Part shown: positions 57,795-64,000 of the stretch, piece by piece
Position numbering within the stretch: position 1 is the stretch's first letter
Layout of the letters: every line of letters begins with the position of its first letter
Source of the DNA: Synechococcus sp. CBW1107
GTDB taxonomy: Bacteria; Cyanobacteriota; Cyanobacteriia; PCC-6307; Cyanobiaceae
NCBI RefSeq assembly: GCF_015841355.1
Contig: NZ_CP064908.1
Span: 62,001 to 126,000, forward strand
Direction of reading: 5' to 3'
Length of the DNA stretch: 64,000 bases
Notes under the pieces: model-generated
Database searches by the model: none
Told to the model about the DNA's origin: nothing
What the model saw: only the letters and a program-made list of their open reading frames with translations
Program-made: the position numbers and the translations under genes

Positions 57795-58290
57795 CCAGGT
57801 CGCTGCGGATGCTCTGGGGCAAGGCCTGAACATCCAGCGCCGTGATGGCCTCCTGGAGATAGTCGTTGGCTTCCCGGGCACGCTCGAGGGTGGAGGCCGA
57901 CCAGAACAGGCCAGGCTCGGCCGTGGGGTCGGCCACCAGGTCCTGAAGCATGTCGTAGACCTTGGCCATCACGACATAGAAATTCAGCAGGGTGTCCTGC
58001 GGGCTCTCGCCCACCACCTGAGCAATGGGAGCCTCGTGCCAGCGCTGGGAGGTTCGCAGCAGGTCGCCGTGGAAGGGCTGGCTCTCGATCGCGATCGTGT
58101 GGGTGACCAGGCGCTGAGTGCCCGCCCTGCCATCGAGTCCCTGACGCCCAACCGCCAGCCCGTCTGAGGCGAACAACACCGGCAGGAGCAGCGCCACCAG
58201 GAAGGCCAGCAGCCGGAGTCCGGGCCGTGCCGTCCGCTGTCCCCTGGGGATCAGGAGGGCCAGGGATGGCCTGAGCCAAGAGCCGGTCAC
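57795..58290 (-). pseudogene. mscS-type channel A, N-terminal part (split by IS256)
   Basis: It starts at GTG 58290 (MTGSWLRPSLALLIPRG) with an export signal (LRLLAFLVALLLPVLFASDG), then an extracytoplasmic domain: RLVTHTIAIESQPFHGDLLR, TLLNFYVVMAKVYDMLQDLV and DYLQEAITALDVQALPQSIR. It ends at SDL, where IS256 enters. With the other two parts it makes a 753-residue channel: large periplasmic domain, several helices and an MscS core. The start is 2 bp from the stop of the upstream oxygenase gene, which suggests coupling. Confidence 0.9.
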
Positions 58291-58292
58291 GT

Positions 58293-59003
58293 TCAGGAGA
58301 AGCCGCCGGGCTTGGGCCGGCGGCTCGAGAGCGAAAGATTCACGTTGGCGTTGGACGTGGCCGCGGGGGGACGCAGCGCAGCCGGCTGCGGCACGGCGAT
58401 CACGTTGAACGCCAGGGACCAGCGTTCCCCCTCCCCCCTGAACGGCGGCACCGAATGGGGCTGCCAGGCGGGAAACACATAGAAATCACCCGGCACTGGA
58501 TGGGCGTAGTGGACCATGCCGGTGTGGAAGCTCTGGATGTGCCACTCCTCCGGGCCATGGAAGCAGAGCTGGCCGTCGAAGCTGTCCGGACGGATCTGGG
58601 CTGGCACCTTCAGGAACACCACCCCGGAGAAGCTGCCCCCATGGGTGTGGACCGGGTTGTAATCGCCGGCTCTCTGGGCATTCAGCCAGACATCCACCAG
58701 CTGCAGGCCGTAGCGTCCGGGAAGCCAGGGCCCGCGGCCCTGGGGGGGCTGCCGCTCGATCACATGGCGGATCCAGTGGTCACAGCCCGGCAGGATCACC
58801 GTGCTGGCCAGGCTGGTCACAGCCGGGTGCTGGGGAGCCAGCTCCCGCTGCTGATCCAGCTGACCGGCCAGCTTGACCGAGGCATCCGGGGAGGTGTCCG
58901 GATCGGCAAGCACCTGGCCCGCCAGGGTGATCAGCTGGGTGAGCAGAGCGTCCGGCAGGTGCCCCTTGAGCACATAGCGGGGAAACAGGCTCAGCATCTC
59001 CAT
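58293..59003 (-). CDS. Putative 2OG-Fe(II)-type oxygenase (TIGR02466-like)
   Basis: 236 residues from ATG 59003 (MEMLSLFPRYVLKGHLPDAL); 59021 is a possible earlier start. The double-stranded beta helix shows the metal triad pattern: NPVHTHGGSFSGVVFLKVPA (first His), GDFYVFPAWQPHSVPPFRGE (distal His) and RWSLAFNVIAV (Arg for 2-oxoglutarate), with DVWLNAQRAGDYNP upstream. Such proteins hydroxylate unknown substrates. It precedes the broken channel A gene by 2 bp. Confidence 0.85.
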   Translation of the reverse strand: MEMLSLFPRYVLKGHLPDALLTQLITLAGQVLADPDTSPDASVKLAGQLDQQRELAPQHPAVTSLASTVILPGCDHWIRHVIERQPPQGRGPWLPGRYGLQLVDVWLNAQRAGDYNPVHTHGGSFSGVVFLKVPAQIRPDSFDGQLCFHGPEEWHIQSFHTGMVHYAHPVPGDFYVFPAWQPHSVPPFRGEGERWSLAFNVIAVPQPAALRPPAATSNANVNLSLSSRRPKPGGFS

Positions 59004-59059
59004 CGAGGGGGCGTCCTGCAAACCCGTTCCAGCAGAGGGCTTTCAGCCTAAGGGACCCC

Positions 59060-59473
59060 TCAGAGCGCTTCGTAGCGCACATTGAGATTGAGCTTGCCAG
59101 GAGCGAGCGCCGTGGCCTGAAGCACCAGCACGGCGGTCTTGCCGGCAGGGGTGCCGTCGACGCTGATGCCAGCCGGTGGATCGAAGACCAGATTCAAGCC
59201 CCACGGGCCCGAAACGGTGTTGATGGTGCGCTCGCTGTAACCCTGGCTGGTGAGGGACGTGCGCAGCTTGGCGAGCAGGCCCTCGGGTGTGCCGCCCAGC
59301 TGGCCGTTGAGGCTGATCTGACCCACGGCATTGGCGGCGAACAGGCTGGGCAGACCGCTTGGGACCGGCAGCTTCAGTCCCTTGAGCAGGGACGCGGCCG
59401 GTGCGGCGAACGCCGCGGTGGCGGAGAGAACCACCGCAGCGGTGGCCGTGAGCAGGGTGCGCAGAACGGTCAA
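59060..59473 (-). CDS. Hypothetical secreted protein
   Basis: About 137 residues. A signal peptide (TVLRTLLTATAAVVLSATAA-FA) is followed by KGLKLPVPSGLPSLFAANAV, GQISLNGQLGGTPEGLLAKL, RTSLTSQGYSERTINTVSGP and WGLNLVFDPPAGISVDGTPA. No ATG fits the signal; TTG 59473 is the best start, which lowers confidence. Family not recognised. It lies 57 bp upstream of the oxygenase on the same strand. Confidence 0.6.
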   Translation of the reverse strand: MTVLRTLLTATAAVVLSATAAFAAPAASLLKGLKLPVPSGLPSLFAANAVGQISLNGQLGGTPEGLLAKLRTSLTSQGYSERTINTVSGPWGLNLVFDPPAGISVDGTPAGKTAVLVLQATALAPGKLNLNVRYEAL

Positions 59474-59493
59474 GCGATGTGGCGCGGCTGCGC

Positions 59494-59676
59494 TCAACCT
59501 AGGGCGGATGGATCGGGGCAACCTGCGCTTGTGCACTGGGCGGCCTGGCGTGACGGGCGCTGGGGATGCTGCCAGCTGAGCCAGCCCGATCCGCTCAGGC
59601 AGAGCGTCATCAGCACCCCGGCGATGAGCCACCAGGGCGGACGTGGCGAAGGGTGGCGGGGAAGGTGGAATGGCAC
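59494..59676 (-). CDS. Candidate small membrane protein
   Basis: 60 residues with one clear membrane helix (PPWWLIAGVLMTLCLSGSGW) after a basic, Pro-rich N-terminus (PFHLPRHPSPR), then a polar tail with two Cys. It stops 20 bp upstream of the next leftward gene. No homology recognised; the evidence is the hydrophobic pattern and position only. Confidence 0.35.
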   Translation of the reverse strand: MPFHLPRHPSPRPPWWLIAGVLMTLCLSGSGWLSWQHPQRPSRQAAQCTSAGCPDPSALG

Positions 59677-59773
59677 GGGCCAACGATGGCGTTGACCTGT
59701 GGCTCAGGTGTGTTCCGGGTGGCCACAGCTGTGGCCGGATGTGACTGACACCGAACCGAGCCTGAGCAGAAAG

Positions 59774-59796
59774 GCCCTGGTTGTCCAGGGCTTTTT
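59774..59796 (+). terminator. Strong intrinsic terminator without an assigned gene
   Basis: GCCCTGG (59774-59780), loop TTGT, CCAGGGC (59785-59791), then TTTTT. A perfect 7-bp G+C-rich stem with a T-run on the plus strand. No rightward gene ends nearby: the closest genes upstream are leftward. It therefore suggests a short plus-strand transcript; a perfect palindrome GGCCACAGCTGTGGCC lies 38 bp upstream (59721-59736). Confidence 0.8.
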
Positions 59797-59969
59797 GCTG
59801 CACCGTTCCCGTGCTGCGGGGAACTGCGGAAACAGCCCTTCGCTCGCCGGTGCCATTTGAGTCTTGCGCTTTTTTGCTCTGAACTGGGGTGCGGTCCGTC
59901 ACCTGATCCGGCGAGAGCGCGCCGCGGGAGGGCTGGGTAAGGTCCGGACGACAGCTCCCAGCCTCCGCC

Positions 59970-61211
59970 GTGCTGATCTCTCCCGCCCATCCGATCAGGT
60001 CGCTGCCCCTCGATCTGGTGGCTGCGGCCCTCCAGAGCCGACCGGAGGGACTGACGAGCCGCGAAGCCGCCCAACGCCTGGAGCGTTTCACCCACCTGCT
60101 GATCCACATGATGGCGCTGCTGCTGTGGGCTGCGGGCGCGATGGCCTTCGCGGCCCGCACGCCGGCGCTGGGCTGGGCGATCTGGAGCGTGATCCTGATC
60201 AATACCCTCTTTGCCTTCTGGCAGAACCGCCCCGCCGAGGGGCTGGTGCCGGGCGATCACCTGCAGCTGGAGGAGGGGGATCAGGTGCCCGCCGACTGCC
60301 GCCTGATCGCGGCCAGTCAGCTCTACCTCGACCTGTCGGTGCTCACCGGCGAATCGCTGCCCGTCTCCCGGCAGCCCGACTCCCAGGAACGCCGGCCAGT
60401 GCTGCCTCTGCGCTCCGGCAGGGTCCTCAGCCGGCACGGGGAGCAGCCCCAGGAGGAGCGAGTGCACCCGAGCGAGCGGGCCAACCTGCTGCCAGAGCCG
60501 GCACCAGCGTGGCCGCCGGCCGGGGCGAGGCGGTGGTGTACGCCACCGGCTCCGAAACGGAATTCGGCCAGGTGGCTCGGCTCACCGCAGGAACCCATCG
60601 CTCCGTGAGCACCCTCGAGCGGCAGGTGAGCCGGTCTGCTGGCCTTCGCCGCCAGCCTGTTCTTCGTGGGACTCGATCTGCGCGAGAGCCTCGTGTTCGC
60701 GATCGGCATCATCGTGGCCAACGTGCCGGAGGGTCTGCTGCCCACGGTCACCCTGGCTCTCGCCCTCTCGGTGCAGCGCATGGCGCGGCATAACATGCTG
60801 GTGCGGTGCCTCTCAGCGGTGGAAACCCTGGGGGCCGTCGCCGTGATCTGCACCGACAAGACCGGCACGCTCACGTGCAACCGCATGGTGGTGGAGAGCC
60901 TCTGGCTGCCCGGCGCAGGCGCCCTGCCAGAGGAGGCGGCCACCGATCACCCCAGCGCCCGGCTGTTGCTGCTGGCGGCCGCCGGTGCCGGTCTGGAGCT
61001 GAGCACACTGCCGACGCGGCTGCCGCTGCAGCGGGAGATTCCGTTCGACTCGAAGCGGCGGCTGATGACCGTTCTGCTCGACTGGACCGAGGAGGAGGGC
61101 TGACCGGAGCCGGTGACCCTGATGGCCATCACCAAGGGCGCTCCCCTCGCACTGCTGCTGGCGGAGGAGGCCCGCAAGGTCCGGCGGAGACGGGAACGGC
61201 AGCTGGATTGA
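59970..61211 (+). pseudogene. Decayed P-type cation-transporting ATPase
   Basis: Fragments in at least two reading frames. Frame 1 (59970-~60450): DLVAAALQSRPEGLTSREAA, two helices (MALLLWAAGAMAF, WAIWSVILINTLFAFWQ) and VPADCRLIAASQ with LTGESLPVSRQ. Frame 2 (~60505-60640): AVVYATGSETEFGQVARLTA. Back in frame 1 (60640-61103): [20 protein letters not shown] and the phosphorylation motif [15 protein letters not shown], then [16 protein letters not shown]; a last piece reads TKGAPLALLLAEEA. Parts of the N-terminus and A domain are deleted, and the GDGVND hinge and C-terminal helices are absent, so it cannot be functional. Confidence 0.9.
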
Positions 61212-61285
61212 ACGCCGCCGGGGCACGAAGCCCGACGAGACGGAGCGTGGAAGGAACCAGAGGACAGAGGCGCCACCCACGCTTC

Positions 61286-61318
61286 GCTGAGCCGCTGCAG
61301 CCGTTGCGGCGGCTCAGC
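61286..61318 (-). terminator. Stem-loop at the 3' end of orphan cpcB
   Basis: GCTGAGCCGC (61286-61295) pairs perfectly with GCGGCTCAGC (61309-61318) over a 13-base loop, and the hairpin overlaps the cpcB stop codon. No T-run follows on the minus strand, so it may stabilise the mRNA or attenuate rather than terminate. Confidence 0.5.
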
Positions 61319-61832
61319 CGACGGCGGCGGCAGCACGATCGAAGTAGGTGCCGATCTCGGAGGCGAGGGCGGAGCAGTCACCGGGGGTGATGCCGTTGCG
61401 GTCGTTGACGAGAGCCATGGCGGCGTCCTTCATCTTGCGGACCCCTTCAGCCACGGAAGCGCCGGGGACGCCGAGGGCGAGATAGGTTTCACGCAGGCCG
61501 TTGAGGCAGCGATCCTCCAGGACGGAAGCATCGCCGGTGAAGACGGCGTAGGTGACGTAGCGGAGGATGATCTCCATGTCGCGCAGGCAGGCAGCCATGC
61601 GGCGATGGGTGTAGGCGTTGCCGCCGGGGGCGATCAGGGCCGGCTGCTGATCGAACAGATCGCGGGCCGCGTTGGTGACGATCTTGGAGGCGTTGGAGGT
61701 GATGCGGTTGACGGCATCCATCCGCTTGTTGCCGCCGGAGACGATCGCGCCGAGGGCATCGAGCTGAGCGGAGCTGAGGAACTCGCCGCGGGCATCAGCC
61801 TGAGCAACAACTTTGGTGAAAGCGTCGAACAT
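61314..61832 (-). CDS. cpcB: C-phycocyanin beta subunit (orphan)
   Basis: 172 residues, the normal length. [40 protein letters not shown], the chromophore region [20 protein letters not shown] (Cys about position 82) and the second bilin Cys near 153 in [20 protein letters not shown] are all present, as is the methylatable Asn loop region. It forms the phycobilisome rod with CpcA. No cpcA follows: downstream is the decayed ATPase. Only 86 bp separate it from the divergent GST-like gene, and no Shine-Dalgarno is evident before ATG 61832, unlike most cpc operons. It may be an extra copy displaced from the main operon. Confidence 0.95.
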   Translation of the reverse strand: MFDAFTKVVAQADARGEFLSSAQLDALGAIVSGGNKRMDAVNRITSNASKIVTNAARDLFDQQPALIAPGGNAYTHRRMAACLRDMEIILRYVTYAVFTGDASVLEDRCLNGLRETYLALGVPGASVAEGVRKMKDAAMALVNDRNGITPGDCSALASEIGTYFDRAAAAVG

Positions 61833-61918
61833 GGAGGGGAAAGCGTCCAGGTCAAACGCTAGGAATCAGGGCCACCACAGCGCGAGAGGCCGGTCGTCAG
61901 GCTCCTAGCCTGGCTTCA

Positions 61919-63196
61919 ATGGCTGGAAACGGGTGGTCCGGTGTGATCGAAACGACTGAGCCGCTGGGCTGGGAGGAGCTGGCGGCGCTGGCCCCGGCCG
62001 AACCCGACCGGGTCAACGGCCCTGCCAACGCCCAGGCCCTGCTGCGACTCTTCGGGGCCAGCGAAGAGGAGGTGAGGGTCACCCTCTTCCGCGACCACCA
62101 TGCCTGGTGCCCCTACTGCCAGAAGGTGTGGCTGTGGCTGGAGGAGAAGCAGATCCCCTACCGGATCCGCAAGGTCACGATGTTCTGCTACGGGGAGAAG
62201 GAACGCTGGTTCCGCCAGCTGGTGCCCTCCGGCATGCTGCCGGCCCTTCAGCTCGATGGCCGGCTGATCACCGAGAGCGACGACATCCTTCTGGCCCTGG
62301 AGCGAGCCTTCGGTCCCCTGAACCGCGGCATGACCGACCCGGCGGTGCTGCCCTTGCGCCAACTGGAGCGGCTGCTGTTCCGCGCCTGGTGCCAGTGGCT
62401 GTGCAGCCCCGGATTAAGCCCGGCCCAGGAGGAGCGCGCCGCCGCTCAGTTCGATCGGGTGGCCGCGGCGGTGGATGAGGTCCTGAGCTCCAGCCCCGGC
62501 CCCTATCTGCTGGAGACGTTCAGCAGCGCCGATGTGGTGATCACTCCCTACATCGAGCGCATGAGTGCCAGCCTCTTCTATTACAAGGGCTATCCCCTGC
62601 GCTCCCGTCACCCCGCCATCGCGGCCTGGTTCGAGGCGATGGAAACCCGTCCCACCTACCTGGGCACCCAGAGCGACTTCCACACCCATGCCCACGACCT
62701 CCCGCCCCAGATGGGTGGCTGCCACGACTGGGTCACACCGGAACAGCAAGCCGCCCAGCGGCGCGTGGATGAAGGGCCCTGGCCCGTGGCCAGCCCGGAT
62801 CCGGAAACCTCCCAGCCGGAGCCTGAGGGATCAGCTCTGGTCGCCCTGGCGCGAGTGCTGAAGCACCGCCAGACGATCGCAGCGGTCAACCCCGACGAAC
62901 CGGAGCGCTTTGACCGGGCCCTGCGTTGCGCCCTGAGCACCCTGGTGGGTTCATCTCTGCCCCAGCCACCGGCAGGATCCGCCCCGGGCCTGCGCTATCT
63001 GCGCGATCGCATCAGTGTGCCCCGCGACATGCCTCTGCACGCCGCCCGTCGGCTGCGCCAGGCCCTCGGAGCCGCCATCGGGGCGGCCGAGGGCCCGAAG
63101 GAGGCCATGTCGGCTCTGCCTCGGCAGCACCGCCGCGACCAGGATCCCAGACCATTCCTCGGACTGGATCGCGCCCCGGCAGCGATCACCCCATGA
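61919..63196 (+). CDS. Glutathione S-transferase-like protein with CPYC active site
   Basis: 425 residues. An N-terminal thioredoxin-fold domain has [20 protein letters not shown] (Cys64 and Cys67), then [40 protein letters not shown] (GSH-binding cis-Pro and ESD). The helical domain has [20 protein letters not shown] and [19 protein letters not shown]. The last ~190 residues (from [13 protein letters not shown]) are an extra region found in cyanobacterial/plastid GST-like proteins. It probably acts in redox or detoxification. The stop overlaps the DedA start by 4 bp. Confidence 0.88.
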   Translation: MAGNGWSGVIETTEPLGWEELAALAPAEPDRVNGPANAQALLRLFGASEEEVRVTLFRDHHAWCPYCQKVWLWLEEKQIPYRIRKVTMFCYGEKERWFRQLVPSGMLPALQLDGRLITESDDILLALERAFGPLNRGMTDPAVLPLRQLERLLFRAWCQWLCSPGLSPAQEERAAAQFDRVAAAVDEVLSSSPGPYLLETFSSADVVITPYIERMSASLFYYKGYPLRSRHPAIAAWFEAMETRPTYLGTQSDFHTHAHDLPPQMGGCHDWVTPEQQAAQRRVDEGPWPVASPDPETSQPEPEGSALVALARVLKHRQTIAAVNPDEPERFDRALRCALSTLVGSSLPQPPAGSAPGLRYLRDRISVPRDMPLHAARRLRQALGAAIGAAEGPKEAMSALPRQHRRDQDPRPFLGLDRAPAAITP

Positions 63197-63849
63197 GCAC
63201 ACCATGGAGTGACCTGATCAGCCTGGAGCAACTGCAGAAGCTCCTCGCCCACTGGGGTTACCTGGTGGTGTTCCTGGCGATGCTGCTGGAGAATGCAGGC
63301 CTGCCCCTGCCGGGTGAAACGCTCACGCTGCTGGGGGGCTACGCCGCCGGCAGCGGTCAGCTCAACCTGCTGGGTGTGATCACAGCCGCCACCGGCGGAG
63401 CCGTGCTGGGTGACAACCTGGGCTATCTGGTGGGGCGTCGGGCCGGCTGGGGTCTGGTGCAGCGCGCTGGTGCCCTGCTGGGCCAGAAACCCGAGCAAGT
63501 CGAGAAACTCCGTCAACGGTTCCTGCGCCATGCTGAGCTCTCGGTGCTGCTGGGACGCTTCGTGGCGGTTCTGAGGGTGTTGGCCGGACCCATGGCAGGC
63601 GCCGTGGCAATGCCCTACCGCCGTTTCGTCGTGTGCAACCTGCTGGGGGCGATGCTCTGGGCCAGCTCCATGGTCAGCCTGGCCTGGCTGGGGGGCCGCT
63701 GGATCCCTATGGAGCGGATGCTTCGGGGTGTGGTCGAGTTCGGCCTGGGTGCGCTGGTGCTGGTGGTGGTGATCCTGGTGCTGCCGAAGCTGCTCTCACG
63801 CTGGGAGAAGCGCTGGATCGAGCCGTCCTCAGCCGTTGACCCGCCATGA
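63193..63849 (+). CDS. DedA-family membrane protein
   Basis: 218 residues from ATG 63193, overlapping the GST-like stop. Family motifs: [20 protein letters not shown] (E...G.P.PGE), [17 protein letters not shown] and [18 protein letters not shown] in the form [20 protein letters not shown], followed by [19 protein letters not shown]. DedA proteins are lipid scramblase/flippase-related proteins needed for envelope homeostasis. Four to five membrane segments. The stop overlaps the next ATG by 4 bp. Confidence 0.92.
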   Translation: MSTPWSDLISLEQLQKLLAHWGYLVVFLAMLLENAGLPLPGETLTLLGGYAAGSGQLNLLGVITAATGGAVLGDNLGYLVGRRAGWGLVQRAGALLGQKPEQVEKLRQRFLRHAELSVLLGRFVAVLRVLAGPMAGAVAMPYRRFVVCNLLGAMLWASSMVSLAWLGGRWIPMERMLRGVVEFGLGALVLVVVILVLPKLLSRWEKRWIEPSSAVDPP

Positions 63850-64000
63850 ATCACCATCGCCTCAACAGCACGCGACTGCTCGCGCCCCTGGCCGCCATCG
63901 GCTTGAGCCTGATGATCACAGGGACAGGCCTGGTGGCACCTGCTGCGGCCATGGGCGATGAGCAGGCCGGCCAGACCCAGTTCCTGCGTGCCCCCTGGAA
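63846..64000 (+). CDS. Secreted protein, start only (cut by window edge)
   Basis: ATG 63846 overlaps the DedA stop. The visible 51 residues are a signal peptide (RLLAPLAAIGLSLMITGTGL, cut near AAA-MG) and GDEQAGQTQFLRAPW. The QFLRAPW start resembles DUF2808-type periplasmic proteins of cyanobacteria, but too little is visible to be sure. Confidence 0.7.
   Translation, partial: MNHHRLNSTRLLAPLAAIGLSLMITGTGLVAPAAAMGDEQAGQTQFLRAPW

Overview
The window comes from a high-G+C unicellular cyanobacterium, most likely of the Synechococcus/Cyanobium type. The evidence is a phycocyanin beta subunit (cpcB), the NDH-1 subunit NdhL, a cytochrome c6-like protein, a cyAbrB regulator, a group 2 sigma factor, small cyanobacterial families (DUF3007, DUF3136, DUF3721) and seven HIP1 octamers (GCGATCGC). 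Everything here is read from sequence; no database search was run.

Layout. 0-5 kb: an IS256-family fragment, a Fur-family regulator cut after its DNA-binding half, a ZnuB-like permease, and a leftward overlapping operon (QueD-like protein, COG0701 permease, COG3689/DUF1980 protein, unknown membrane-anchored protein) that together look like a zinc module. 5-18 kb: ordinary chromosome with hisIE, a period-5 glycine-repeat protein, a matrixin-like protease, a sigma factor, PsiE-like, Nif11-cupin, GNAT and cytochrome c6-like proteins, convergent feoA and feoB, trpA, DUF3007, ndhL and tRNA-Leu(UAA). 18-24 kb: an accessory stretch, partly of lower G+C, with a gene-poor region, an IS256 element with a 366-bp tandem duplication of one end, a ketosynthase gene cut by that element, and a lipoprotein-like esterase. 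24-40 kb: serine hydrolase, POR-like SDR, deformylase, cyAbrB, RecD2, glycosyltransferase, photolyase, nuclease, SulP transporter, then a MerR-controlled, probably copper-responsive module (two DUF3721 proteins, a small membrane protein, a CopM-like DUF305 protein).

40-58 kb holds the most unusual part. Two different mscS-type channel genes are broken by insertion sequences. The first (40.0-42.8 kb) is split by one intact IS66-family element. The second (49.0-58.3 kb) is split twice: by a 1600-bp IS256 element and by an IS5-family element. That IS5 element is itself split by a second IS66 copy, which is split by an IS21-family element. Every insertion has a matching target duplication, and removing the elements restores open frames of 358 and 753 codons. 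Between the two broken channels lie umuDC with a LexA-like box, an FAD oxidoreductase, a methyltransferase and a Rieske oxygenase.

58-64 kb: a 2OG-Fe(II)-type oxygenase, a secreted protein, an orphan intrinsic terminator, a decayed P-type ATPase, an orphan cpcB, a glutathione S-transferase-like protein, a DedA protein and the start of another secreted protein. No CRISPR array, rRNA or prophage was seen.
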